Source: an uncultured Lachnospiraceae bacterium (GTDB taxonomy: Bacteria > Bacillota > Clostridia > Lachnospirales > Lachnospiraceae). From it: a DNA stretch of 45,336 nt. Under the pieces are notes generated by a model. The model did not search any database, was not told the DNA's origin, and saw only the letters and a list, made by a program, of their open reading frames with translations. Location: the NCBI GenBank assembly GCA_910586715.1, contig CAJUJG010000027.1, forward strand, positions 1 to 45,336, read 5' to 3'. Positions 25,909 through 35,200 of this stretch are shown piece by piece (within the stretch, counting starts at the first letter, position 1; each line of letters begins with the position of its first letter). The position numbers and the translations under genes are program-made.

Positions 25909-26811
25909 TTACTCGTTTTCCTTTGCGTCATATCCGAAATTTTTTATTAGGAAGTCACTGTCACGCCAGTCCTTTTTCACCTTTACCCAAAGTTTCAGAT
26001 TGACATGCTGTTCCAGCAAATCCTCTATCTCAGGGCGTGCAAGGGAACCGATTTTTTTCAACATCTGCCCGCCTTTTCCGATAATAATCCCCTTATGTGA
26101 ATCACGCTCACAAATAATCGTGGCATCAATATCCACTATTTTCCTGCTATACTTCATACGCTCGATTATAACCGCTACGCCGTGCGGTATTTCTTCGTCA
26201 ATATTCTGCAGAACCTTCTCGCGCACAAGCTCCGCCACAATTTGGCGTGTAGGCAGGTCCGTAATCGTATCTTCATCATAAAAAGCAGGTCCATACGGCA
26301 GATATTTCATAATCTGCTCAACCAGTACCTGTATATTATCATTTTTCAGTGCAGACACCGGCACAATTTCCGCAAAGTCAAGCTGCCCCCTGTATGCATC
26401 AATATATCCTAAAAGCTGCTCTTTTTTTACCGTATCTATCTTGTTTACCACAAGAATTATCGGAGCTTTGACTTTTTTAAGCTGCTCGATTATATGCCGT
26501 TCACCGGCGCCGATGTAATCCGTAGGCTCCACAAGCCAAAGCACTACATCAACCTCTCTAAGGCTGTGCTGCGCCACATTCACCATATAATCGCCCAATT
26601 TATTTTTTGCCTTATGGATACCCGGCGTATCCACAAACACAATCTGTCCTTCCTCGCAAGTATAAACTGTTTGGATTTTATTTCTAGTCGTCTGCGGTTT
26701 CTTTGATGTGATTGCAATTTTCTGCCCTATAATACAATTCATTAATGTGGACTTTCCCACATTCGGTCTTCCGATTAATGCCGCAAATCCTGATTTATAC
26801 GTTTCGTTCAT
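25909..26811 (-). CDS. era: GTPase Era
   Basis: Era is an essential GTPase that binds 16S rRNA near its 3' end and helps mature the 30S subunit. It is 300 residues. The G domain shows G1 GRPNVGKST (14-22), G3 DTPGIHKAKN and G4 NKIDTVK; the C-terminal KH RNA-binding domain has HKGIIIGKGGQMLKKIGSLA (about 240-259) and ends LWVKVKKDWRD. It is 43 bases downstream of the M16C protease gene and is followed by yqzL and recO. Confidence 0.95.
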   Translation of the reverse strand: MNETYKSGFAALIGRPNVGKSTLMNCIIGQKIAITSKKPQTTRNKIQTVYTCEEGQIVFVDTPGIHKAKNKLGDYMVNVAQHSLREVDVVLWLVEPTDYIGAGERHIIEQLKKVKAPIILVVNKIDTVKKEQLLGYIDAYRGQLDFAEIVPVSALKNDNIQVLVEQIMKYLPYGPAFYDEDTITDLPTRQIVAELVREKVLQNIDEEIPHGVAVIIERMKYSRKIVDIDATIICERDSHKGIIIGKGGQMLKKIGSLARPEIEDLLEQHVNLKLWVKVKKDWRDSDFLIKNFGYDAKENE

Positions 26812-26854
26812 TTCAATAACCTTATTCCCTTCAAAGTCTGTTCTCCGTTTTGTA

Positions 26855-28402
26855 TTAGTGGAACAAATTTTCCACCTCCATAAATAACGCCCTGTTTTCT
26901 TCTATCGACTGGCTGTTTCCCACAACACACACCGCACCCTGACTGATAATTGCATCAATCAGACCGGCAAGCTTCCGAATATCATCCTGTGTACAGCAAA
27001 GCAGCTCGTCCCGCTCCTTTTGCACATCCTCATAATCAAGATTCGTAAAATACGCGCTTGCAGAACGGCTTCCTTTGACTGCTGGAGTCATCGGCACATC
27101 CATATCGCCAATTGCACCGATAATATATTTCGTCATCGTGCGCTCATCCGCAGTAAACGTTCTTACAAAATCTCCCGTCTTTTCAAAAACATCTATCGTC
27201 TTTTTCAGATTCGGATCCCTGTATGACACAAGATAACTGTCACCCGTTCTTCCAAAACTGCACATGCAGCCATATGCACCGCCTTTCACGCGCACATTAA
27301 CCCACAGATAATCATATCCCAAAATAACCTTTAAAACCTTGAGCGCGCCTGTATATTGAAAGTTTGTCCCTATCCTGTAATTTCCTGCCCTGCACACATA
27401 CTGAATCTGTGCGGAAGTAGAAAATGCCTCGTTGCGCATTTTGGGAGTCAGCCCAAAGCGTTCTTTTGGAACAGTCTGGGTAAATAACATTTTTTTCAGT
27501 TTTGGAACCAAATCTTTTAATTTTTCATACCCTTCCTGTGTGGCAGTCAAATCCACCATCAGGTTTTCCGGTCGGAAAATACATTTTATAAGCGCTTCCA
27601 ATTTTGCAGCCAGTTCCTCTTTACAACCCGCAAAATCCGCCGTCAGCTTCTCAAGCAGCCTGTAACAGGGAATTCCGCTCACAAGCTCTGATACTGCTGC
27701 CGGTTCGCTAAAATAGGACATCGCCCTGACTGCCGCAAGCGAATGCGCCGCAGAAGTCATATTTCCCTGCATCCTTGATTTAAGCTCCTCCAAAATCTCA
27801 AGAATGCGGTCCGCATCCGTCAGAATTGATCCTGTTATAATATCGCCCATCAGTGCCAATGCCGGCGCAGTCTCGTCATACATCGCCTTTGTTTTGACTT
27901 CAAAGGTCAATTTGTATTCTTCCAGATTTTTCGCATTCACATAAGTATTTACAGAGCTGATAATCCCGCCCGTATGAATATTAATTTCATTAAAAAGCTC
28001 ACCGTAGGAGTACTGTTTTGTGTCCACATAACCCAAAATATTTTTAAGAACCCCAATATAAGAAAACAGCTCCGCAGGGATATTAGACGCGTCAAAAATC
28101 AGCTTTATATAAGCAATTCCGTTAGTCTGCACATCATGAAACAGCACTTTGGTGCCGGCTTCCTCCCTAAGCTCGTTGATAAACGGCTCAGATTCCTTTT
28201 TCATATCATCCCTTGTCAGCATCGGAATCTTCGCCAAATCCTTTGGCGCGTCCTCTGACTCCTGGAATGCATGAAGTGCCTGCGTATCCGCAACAATCGC
28301 CTGAATCTGTGCATCGCTCAAGCTGTTTTTATAAGCCGCCAGCTTCTCGGCAAGCATCTGTTCTTTTTGGACAGTCATTCCCTCTTTTGGCGATAGCACC
28401 AA
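26855..28402 (-). CDS. C-terminal part of an M16C peptidase, separated by an in-frame ochre codon
   Basis: This 515-residue frame is the C-terminal half of a presequence-protease-like (M16C) enzyme and is in the same reading frame as the N-terminal half at 28451-29782. The open frame actually begins right after the TAA at 28451 with EKLIETYLIHNPHKSVLVLS. The first possible start is a TTG at 28402 without a ribosome binding site. It holds the M16C-associated linker domain and the non-catalytic C-terminal half with the family segment VRVKGGAYGCMCSFGRTGDSYLVSYRDPNL. Unless the stop is read through or translation restarts, the part is not made. It may be a pseudogene of recent origin, since the rest of the frame is intact. 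Confidence 0.75.
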   Translation of the reverse strand: MVLSPKEGMTVQKEQMLAEKLAAYKNSLSDAQIQAIVADTQALHAFQESEDAPKDLAKIPMLTRDDMKKESEPFINELREEAGTKVLFHDVQTNGIAYIKLIFDASNIPAELFSYIGVLKNILGYVDTKQYSYGELFNEINIHTGGIISSVNTYVNAKNLEEYKLTFEVKTKAMYDETAPALALMGDIITGSILTDADRILEILEELKSRMQGNMTSAAHSLAAVRAMSYFSEPAAVSELVSGIPCYRLLEKLTADFAGCKEELAAKLEALIKCIFRPENLMVDLTATQEGYEKLKDLVPKLKKMLFTQTVPKERFGLTPKMRNEAFSTSAQIQYVCRAGNYRIGTNFQYTGALKVLKVILGYDYLWVNVRVKGGAYGCMCSFGRTGDSYLVSYRDPNLKKTIDVFEKTGDFVRTFTADERTMTKYIIGAIGDMDVPMTPAVKGSRSASAYFTNLDYEDVQKERDELLCCTQDDIRKLAGLIDAIISQGAVCVVGNSQSIEENRALFMEVENLFH

Positions 28403-28450
28403 TACCGATTTGTGAGGATTGTGAATCAGATACGTTTCAATCAGCTTTTC

Positions 28451-28453
28451 TTA
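28451..28453 (-). other. In-frame TAA that splits the M16C protease gene
   Basis: On the minus strand the frame reads D-T-D-Y-stop-E-K-L-I-E-T-Y and goes on open for 531 codons. Relatives have an aromatic residue before E-x-L-I, so one base change from TAT or TAC would give this stop. Confidence 0.85.
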
Positions 28454-29782
28454 ATAGTCTGTATCAATCCGTTCTTTTAAAGTCTGAAACAGGTCAATCG
28501 CCTCAATCATATCAAAAGGCATATTGTCATTATAAAGCCACGAATCCAACATCTGCAGACCATACATCAGTCCCTTGGGATAAGAACCAAAGTCTGCTTC
28601 CCTATAGCGGAATTCATAATAATTTAATCCTGCAAGCAGGGATTTCTTATCAATGCCCTCGCGGACAAGACGCTTTAACTCATTCTCTATCGTATCAACA
28701 AACGCATCCTTTTGTTCATCGTTTGCGTTCTTTGCCACAATTGAAAAATACGGCTGGTAAATGCCATTATCGTAAACCGAATAAACTTCCGTACCGATAT
28801 TTTTATGAATCAGCGCAAGCTTAATCGGCGCTGCCGATGCCGAACAAATCGCATACTCCAAAATCTGCATCGCAAAATAAAGTTCCTTGTCAAGGCTTGT
28901 GCCTACCACCATATTATAGGAAAGATACGTGTTGTTTTCTAAGGACTCTCCCTCCATAACCGGATACTCTTTTTTTACAAGAACAGGACGTTCAAACGGC
29001 TTTTGCAGCGTAAGCGCCGATGCAATATCCAAACTGTCAAAATGACTTAAATACTTTTCATCCATCCATGCAAGCTTCTCTGCCATATCCATATTGCCGT
29101 ATAAATAAATGTAGCTGTTTGACGGATGGTAATACTTTGCATGGAACGCCAAAAACTGCTCATACGTAAGTGTCGGTATCACATCCGGGTCTCCCCCTGA
29201 TTCCACGCCGTACGCAGTATCGGGAAACAGCGAATTGACGACCTCCCTGTCGTTGATTTCGTCAGGCGCGGAAAACGCCCCTTTCATCTCATTGTAGACC
29301 ACGCCGTTTATCGTAAGCGGCGCATCGGCATCCTCCATCTCGTAATGCCAGCCCTCCTGCCGAAAAATTTTTTCTTCTTTATAAATATTCGGATAAAACA
29401 CCGCGTCCAAATAGACATGCATCAGATTTTGGAAATCCTTATCATTGCAGCTTGCCACCGGATAGAGTGTTTTGTCGCTGTATGTCATGGCGTTTAAAAA
29501 GGTGTTGAGTGAGCCTTTCACAAGCTCCACAAACGGGTCCTTGACCGGAAAATCCTTTGAACCGCACAAAACCGTATGCTCAATAATATGCGGGACTCCC
29601 GTAGAGTCTGCGGGCGGTGTCCGAAATCCGATATAAAACACCTTGTTTTCATCGTCGTTACTCAAAAGCGCAATACGCGCGCCTGTTTTTTTATGCCGTA
29701 AAAGATAACTCATGGAACCAATATCGCTGATTTCCCTTTTTTCAAGCACTTCATAAGCAGTAAGCTCTTCTATCTTTTTCAT
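28451..29782 (-). CDS. N-terminal part of an M16C (insulinase/presequence protease-like) peptidase
   Basis: Clan ME zinc peptidases of this type are about 970 residues and form a closed chamber that degrades peptides. This 443-residue part carries the inverted zinc motif HIIEH (65-69), then GSLNTFLNAMTYSDKTLYPVAS, and the third zinc ligand region near IFRQEGWHYEME. It ends at TAA in the middle of the protein, so the arrangement of halves needed for catalysis would be lost unless the C-terminal half is also made. It follows an unknown gene by about 23 bases and precedes the C-terminal part and era. Confidence 0.85.
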   Translation of the reverse strand: MKKIEELTAYEVLEKREISDIGSMSYLLRHKKTGARIALLSNDDENKVFYIGFRTPPADSTGVPHIIEHTVLCGSKDFPVKDPFVELVKGSLNTFLNAMTYSDKTLYPVASCNDKDFQNLMHVYLDAVFYPNIYKEEKIFRQEGWHYEMEDADAPLTINGVVYNEMKGAFSAPDEINDREVVNSLFPDTAYGVESGGDPDVIPTLTYEQFLAFHAKYYHPSNSYIYLYGNMDMAEKLAWMDEKYLSHFDSLDIASALTLQKPFERPVLVKKEYPVMEGESLENNTYLSYNMVVGTSLDKELYFAMQILEYAICSASAAPIKLALIHKNIGTEVYSVYDNGIYQPYFSIVAKNANDEQKDAFVDTIENELKRLVREGIDKKSLLAGLNYYEFRYREADFGSYPKGLMYGLQMLDSWLYNDNMPFDMIEAIDLFQTLKERIDTDY

Positions 29783-29805
29783 AACCTTTTGAACCGTTCC
29801 TTTCC

Positions 29806-30222
29806 TTAGGTACTGATTACCATTAACGCAAGCTTCGAAATCGAAATATCCTCAATCATCATCTGATGCGCCTTCACCTGATCCCTGTACTCCGCACAAA
29901 ACTGCTTGATCGGGCATGCCTTGTGTATCCATCGCTCCCTGCTTTTGCCAAACAGCCCCTGTTTCTTCGTTTGATAACAGATCCTGACGGTCAGCTTTAG
30001 CTGCTCAAAAATACGGTAGGTAAACGATGCCGTGTCAATCCCTAATACGTGCGCCGCAATTGTCTGATTTAAGTCAGTATCCTTGCCAATGTGTCCGTTA
30101 ATAATCGCCTTAAACTTAAATGGCACATCATCTCTTGCCATCATTTCAGTATAGCTCAGCTCCCTGCCAAAATATACACAGCCCGTATCCTGAATCACAT
30201 ATTTAAAATCATCATTCTGCAT
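29806..30222 (-). CDS. Conserved-looking hypothetical protein
   Basis: A 138-residue soluble protein with no signal peptide or membrane span and no motif that I recognise. The sequence opens MQNDDFKYVIQDTGCVYFGR and has a basic stretch KKQGLFGKSRERWIHKACPI followed by a C-terminal helix. The ATG at 30222 is chosen because GGAGG lies five bases upstream, formed by the second codon of an alternative upstream ATG at 30234. The latter nearly touches the stop of the sigma-like gene, so the two genes are probably coupled. It may work with that neighbour, but this is only context. Confidence 0.6.
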   Translation of the reverse strand: MQNDDFKYVIQDTGCVYFGRELSYTEMMARDDVPFKFKAIINGHIGKDTDLNQTIAAHVLGIDTASFTYRIFEQLKLTVRICYQTKKQGLFGKSRERWIHKACPIKQFCAEYRDQVKAHQMMIEDISISKLALMVIST

Positions 30223-30238
30223 TAACGCCTCCATGTAT

Positions 30239-30982
30239 TCACTCTTTTCCTTCAATATAATCAATGTGGTCCGCAGAAAGTTTCACTGCCTCATTGACCG
30301 TATCCTCGGTCAGTCCAAGCTCATCCGCAACTTCTTTTGCACTGACCTTCCGAAGCAGATTCTCATAAAGCTCTTTTGCCTTATCGTTTACTTCATTTAC
30401 TTTGCTCAGCACCGTTTCACCAATCTCACGATTGTCAGAATCTTCTCCGATTGTTTCTTCCATTGCATCCATAATCATTTTTACGAGAAATCCTTCCACC
30501 TCATCGATGCTCTCAACACATTCAAGCATCGTTACACCCATAGATAAGGCTACGTTTCCCTCACCGATTAAGTCCTCCACCAAAACACCCTGTCCGGCAT
30601 AAAGCTTTGATAATGCAACCACGTCCGGAAGATAAATTTCCACCAGTTTTGCCTGTGCATCCTTGTCCTGCGCAAGCGCCGACATCATCACGGCACGTTT
30701 TTCACCGTCCGTCACACTTGGCAGCTCCTCCAGTTCATTTAGGTACAATTCCAAAAAATTGATATCTTCCCCCGAAAGATTCTCCTGCACATCTTTTGGG
30801 GAATCAATTCCAATATTATTTTTATTCAGATAATCATAAATCAGGGCAAGCTGCTGCTCATTCAGCTGCCATTTTCCAAACTCTTCGTCAATCTGTTCAC
30901 CCGTAAGCATATTTCCCTGCAGGCGTGCCGTTTCCTTGAGCTGCTCCAACCCCGCCATAAATGCCTGTTGATTTTGTTCCAT
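30239..30982 (-). CDS. Divergent sigma-70-like protein lacking regions 2.3-2.4 and 4
   Basis: A 247-residue acidic protein with scattered sigma-70 features. Residues 30-57 (EQIDEEFGKWQLNEQQLALI, then YDYLNKNNI) resemble region 1.1. Residues 78-90 (ELYLNELEELPSV) resemble region 1.2. Residues 112-150 (KLVEIYLPDVVALSKLYAG, then VEDLIGEGNVALSMGV) match regions 2.1-2.2, which bind the RNA polymerase clamp. Where regions 2.3-2.4 should contact the -10 element there is only an acidic stretch (155-188). Residues 195-235 resemble region 3 (VSAKEVADELGLTEDTVNEA), and region 4 is missing. It could bind polymerase without reading a promoter. The assignment rests on motif similarity by eye. Confidence 0.6.
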   Translation of the reverse strand: MEQNQQAFMAGLEQLKETARLQGNMLTGEQIDEEFGKWQLNEQQLALIYDYLNKNNIGIDSPKDVQENLSGEDINFLELYLNELEELPSVTDGEKRAVMMSALAQDKDAQAKLVEIYLPDVVALSKLYAGQGVLVEDLIGEGNVALSMGVTMLECVESIDEVEGFLVKMIMDAMEETIGEDSDNREIGETVLSKVNEVNDKAKELYENLLRKVSAKEVADELGLTEDTVNEAVKLSADHIDYIEGKE

Positions 30983-31033
30983 ATCAATCCTCCATACATC
31001 CCCTGCTTTGCTTTATCAGTTTTTATTACCACA

Positions 31034-31915
31034 TCACTGAACATGTGTATGGGTAAAAAGATGATCCTGACAATATTCATAATTTCCGTTGCATTTTGAG
31101 CAAAACCGAAACTCCGCATCCGGATTGTCTTCGCTGTTTTTCCCGCAGACTGCACACTTGTGCTTTGCTACCGACATCGGACGCGCTTTTTTTACTTCCT
31201 TATTAAAGTCGTGCCTGCGCTTTACCTCGCGCGGAGACATACGCCGGATACCGCTTCTTGTCATCAGGAAAAATACTACGAAATTTAAGAGCGACGCAGC
31301 AATCACAATTTTCCCAACCAAATCGGTTCGGAACATGTCGGCAAGCAGCATAACCGCATACGCAATCCCCAGCCACTTCACCTTAATCGGTATAACAAAC
31401 ATTAAAAGCACGCGCACCTCGGGGAATGTCATCGCGAAGCCAAGAAAAATCGACATATTTACATAATACGTGCTAAAGTAAGAAGACACGATGTTAAAAT
31501 ACGATGCCTCTCCGAAATATTTCATCGCTTCATTGATTTCAAGCGACGGAACATAGCTTAATCCCATCACCAAAAAACTTCCGATTGCGGTAAACAGCAT
31601 TCCCATAAAAAGATAGACATTGTAGTAAAATGTGCCCCATGTCCGCTCCAAATCGTTTCCCACTGAATAGTAAAAGTACAGCATGACAACCGTCCATAGA
31701 ATACTGAATCCACTAGGCGGAATAATAATCCACGTAACCAGCCGCCAAACCTGCCCGTGAAGAATCAGATATGGATTCAAGGAAATCACATTCAACAGAT
31801 TGGGATTAATAAATTGAATCAAATACCCCAATATATATCCGAAAATCAAATATTTTGAAAGATTTGGTATCGCATATTTTCCAATTTTACGTTCAAGCTT
31901 ATTTAAAAAATTCAT
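31034..31915 (-). CDS. Rhomboid-like membrane protein with C-terminal zinc ribbon
   Basis: A 293-residue protein with about six hydrophobic helices in the first 215 residues. HGQVWRLVTWIIIPP and YYSVGNDLERTWGTFYYNVY resemble the conserved WR and ER-WG segments of rhomboid/DUF1751-type proteins. I see no GxSx serine motif, so it is likely not a protease. After a basic linker it ends in a four-cysteine ribbon (CAVCGK...FCSKCN) and a His-rich tail ending HTHVQ. The start at 31915 (MNFLNKLERKIGKYAIPNL) is preferred over an ATG at 31927 that abuts the AAAGGAG site. It has its own promoter at 31970-31998. Confidence 0.6.
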   Translation of the reverse strand: MNFLNKLERKIGKYAIPNLSKYLIFGYILGYLIQFINPNLLNVISLNPYLILHGQVWRLVTWIIIPPSGFSILWTVVMLYFYYSVGNDLERTWGTFYYNVYLFMGMLFTAIGSFLVMGLSYVPSLEINEAMKYFGEASYFNIVSSYFSTYYVNMSIFLGFAMTFPEVRVLLMFVIPIKVKWLGIAYAVMLLADMFRTDLVGKIVIAASLLNFVVFFLMTRSGIRRMSPREVKRRHDFNKEVKKARPMSVAKHKCAVCGKNSEDNPDAEFRFCSKCNGNYEYCQDHLFTHTHVQ

Positions 31916-31944
31916 ATTTCTAACCATACTCCTTTCCATAATCA

Positions 31945-32020
31945 CGCAAAATTTTGCGTTCGCTTTTCAAGTATAGCATTCATAACGCAAAATGTAAACC
32001 AATCTTGCACAGCGCAAAAT
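31945..32020. repeat. CGCAAAAT repeats in the divergent promoter region
   Basis: CGCAAAAT occurs on the plus strand at 31945, 31986 and 32013. The first is the left half of the 14-bp palindrome CGCAAAATTTTGCG at 31945-31958. The copies flank the rhomboid-like gene's -10 and overlap its -35 region, so they could be protein-binding sites. Confidence 0.45.
31970..31998 (-). promoter_or_regulatory. Sigma-A promoter of the rhomboid-like gene
   Basis: On the minus strand TTTACA (31993-31998) is separated by 17 bases from TATACT (31970-31975), with TG one base before the -10. The distance to the start is about 55 bases. Confidence 0.75.
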
Positions 32021-32129
32021 CTTTTTTATTTTTTATTAATATTTCCCTAAAAGTTTTCATAGGATTTACGGACGAAGCCTTCAGCGGATAAAATTTCCAT
32101 AAATTCCAAAAATGCATAAACTTTATCTG

Positions 32130-32158
32130 TTGCCTTTTTGGATTTGCTGTCGTATAAT
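32130..32158 (+). promoter_or_regulatory. Sigma-A promoter of the dehydratase activase gene
   Basis: TTGCCT (32130-32135), a 17-base spacer and TATAAT (32153-32158). Transcription would start near 32165, giving a leader of about 58 bases that contains the palindrome at 32177-32195. The rest of the 32021-32129 gap is AT-rich without further recognisable signals. Confidence 0.8.
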
Positions 32159-32176
32159 GACAAATGTATGTTTAAA

Positions 32177-32195
32177 CGGTCGGACCAGTCGACCG
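32177..32195. promoter_or_regulatory. Operator-like palindrome at the activase transcription start
   Basis: CGGTCG-gaccagt-CGACCG is a perfect 6-bp inverted repeat about 12 bases after the predicted start site, a good position for a repressor. Its half-sites (AACGGTCG, CGACCG) resemble those near the TetR gene at 42251 but in the reverse arrangement, so a shared regulator is only a possibility. Confidence 0.5.
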
Positions 32196-32222
32196 GTGTT
32201 TATATTGTTGATGGGGGTTATC

Positions 32223-35200
32223 ATGAGTAAAAAATCCTATACACTTGGAATTGATATTGGTTCAACAACTGTCAAGGTCGCAATTTTAGATGCGGAACAC
32301 AAATTGTTGTTCTCTGATTATCAAAGACATTATGCGAATATACGTGAAACGCTTTCTTCTCTTTTGCAGGATGCGTACAAAAAACTTGGAAATATAAAGC
32401 TTCGTCCTATGATTACAGGTTCGGGAGGGCTTACGCTTGCAAATCATTTGGGCGTACCCTTTGTGCAGGAGGTAATCGCGGTTTCTACTGCTCTTTTGGA
32501 GCTTGCGCCAAAGACGGATGTCGCAATTGAGCTTGGCGGCGAAGATGCTAAAATTATTTATTTTGAAGGCGGTAATGTCGAACAGCGAATGAACGGTATC
32601 TGTGCCGGAGGCACAGGTTCTTTTATCGATCAAATGGCGTCCCTGATTCAGACAGATGCTGCTGGATTAAATGAATATGCCAAAAACTATCATTCTTTAT
32701 ACACGATTGCAGCGCGCTGCGGCGTATTTGCAAAAACAGATATACAGCCATTGATTAATGAAGGGGCAACAAAGGAAGATTTGTCAGCTTCCATTTTTCA
32801 GGCTGTTGTCAATCAGACCATTAGCGGTCTTGCATGTGGCAAGCCGATTCGCGGACATGTTGCGTTTTTAGGAGGACCGCTCCACTTTCTCTCGGAATTA
32901 AAAGCAGCTTTTATCCGTACGCTTAAATTGGATGACGAACATATTATAGACACCGCAGATTCCCATCTTTTTGCGGCAATCGGTTCTGCATTGAACGCCA
33001 AGGAAAATGTTTTCTTTTCAATGTCGGAAATGGTAAATAAACTTTCCTCCGACATCAAAATGGAATTTGAGGTTGCACGCATGGAGCCTTTGTTTGCAAA
33101 CGAAAATGATTACGACAGCTTTTGCAAGCGCCACGGTTCCCACCATGTAAAAAACGCAAAGCTGGAAAATTATCACGGCAAATGCTTTTTGGGTATTGAT
33201 GCCGGAAGCACCACCACAAAAATTGCAGTGGTCGCAGAGGACGGTACACTGCTGTATTCTTTTTACAGCAGCAACAACGGCAGTCCGTTAAACACGGCAA
33301 TTTCGTCTATTCAGGAAATTTACAGACTGCTTCCCGCCGATGCAGAAATTGTGCGTTCCTGCTCTACAGGCTACGGAGAAGCTTTGTTTAAGGCGGCATT
33401 TATGCTTGATGAGGGCGAAGTGGAAACAGTCGCACACTACTACGCTGCTGCCTTTTTTAATCCTGACGTTGATTGCATTATCGACATCGGCGGGCAGGAC
33501 ATGAAGTGTATTAAAATCAAAAACCAAACGGTTGATTCCGTACAGCTTAACGAGGCATGTTCATCAGGATGCGGTTCTTTTATCGAAACCTTCGCGAAAT
33601 CGTTAAATTACAGTGTTGAAGATTTTGCAAAAGCCGCGCTTTTTGCCAAGCATCCGATTGATTTGGGCACACGCTGTACCGTATTTATGAATTCTAAAGT
33701 AAAACAGGCGCAAAAAGAAGGCGCAGAGGTCTCCGACATCTCTGCAGGTCTTGCATATTCCGTTATCAAAAACGCGTTATTTAAAGTAATCAAGGTATCT
33801 GACGCAACTGAGCTTGGAAAACACATCGTCGTTCAGGGCGGTACCTTCTATAATGACGCCGTGCTTAGAAGCTTTGAGAAAATTGCAGACTGTGAAGTGG
33901 TACGACCTGACATTGCCGGAATTATGGGTGCCTTTGGCGCTGCATTAATTGCAAGAGAGCGTTATAAAGCTGCCCCTGACACAGCCACTGCCATGCTTTC
34001 CATTGAACAGATTAACGAACTGAAGTTCACTACCTCGCTCGTAAAATGTCAAGGCTGTACTAACGCCTGCCGCCTGACTGTAAACAAATTTTCGGACGGC
34101 AGAAACTACATATCCGGTAACCGCTGTGAGCGCGGTCTTGGCAAAGCAAAAACACAAAACAGCGTTCCGAATTTATTTGAATACAAACTCAAACGGCTGT
34201 TCTCGTACGAGCCGCTCTCCGAATCAGAAGCCGTTCGCGGCAGCGTCGGTATTCCGAGAGTGTTAAATATGTATGAAAATTATCCGTTTTGGTTTACATT
34301 TTTTACAGCCTTAAAATATCAGGTTGTACTTTCTCCTGTTTCAAACAGAAAAATATATGAAATGGGCATTGAATCCATTCCAAGCGAGTCCGAGTGCTAT
34401 CCCGCAAAGCTTGCACATGGTCATATTGAGTGGTTAATCAAGCAGGGTGTAGACTTTATCTTCTACCCTTCCCTGTTTTACGAGAGAAACGAATTCGACG
34501 ATGCAAACAACCATTATAATTGTCCGATCGTCACATCCTACTCCGAAAATATCAAGAACAATGTGGAAGCAATCGGTCGCGGTGAAGTGATCTTTAAAAA
34601 TCCGTTTATGTCCTTCAAAGAGCCAAAACTGATTCTGCAGTCGCTTGCAGAACAATTTCCCGAGATTCCTGCCAATGAATTAAAGGAAGCCGTTTACGCG
34701 GCATGGCAGGAACTTGACAACGTCAGACAGGACATGTATAAAAAGGGCGAGGAAGTCATCGCCTACCTTGAAAAAAACAAGGCGCGCGGCATTGTCCTCG
34801 CAGGCAGACCTTATCATATTGATCCGGAAATCAATCATGGCATTCCCGAATTAATTAATTCCTATGGAATTGCCGTGCTTACGGAAGACTCCGTATCGCA
34901 TCTTGCCAAACCGGAGCGTCCGTTGATTGTCTCCGACCAATGGATGTACCATTCGAGGCTTTATGCGGCTGCAAGCTATGTAAAAACAAGGGATGATCTT
35001 GACCTGATACAGCTCAACTCCTTTGGATGCGGTCTTGATGCAGTTACCACAGATCAGGTAAATGACATTCTTTCCGGCTCCGGAAAGATTTATACCTGTT
35101 TAAAAATAGACGAGGTCAACAATCTCGGCGCTGCACGAATCCGTATCCGCTCTCTGCTTTCCGCTATTCGTGTACGGGAACAGAGAAATCAAAAACGTGC

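Noticed and set aside
28451..28453. Selenocysteine or pyrrolysine at the M16C stop
   Set aside because: The codon is TAA; selenocysteine uses TGA and pyrrolysine TAG.
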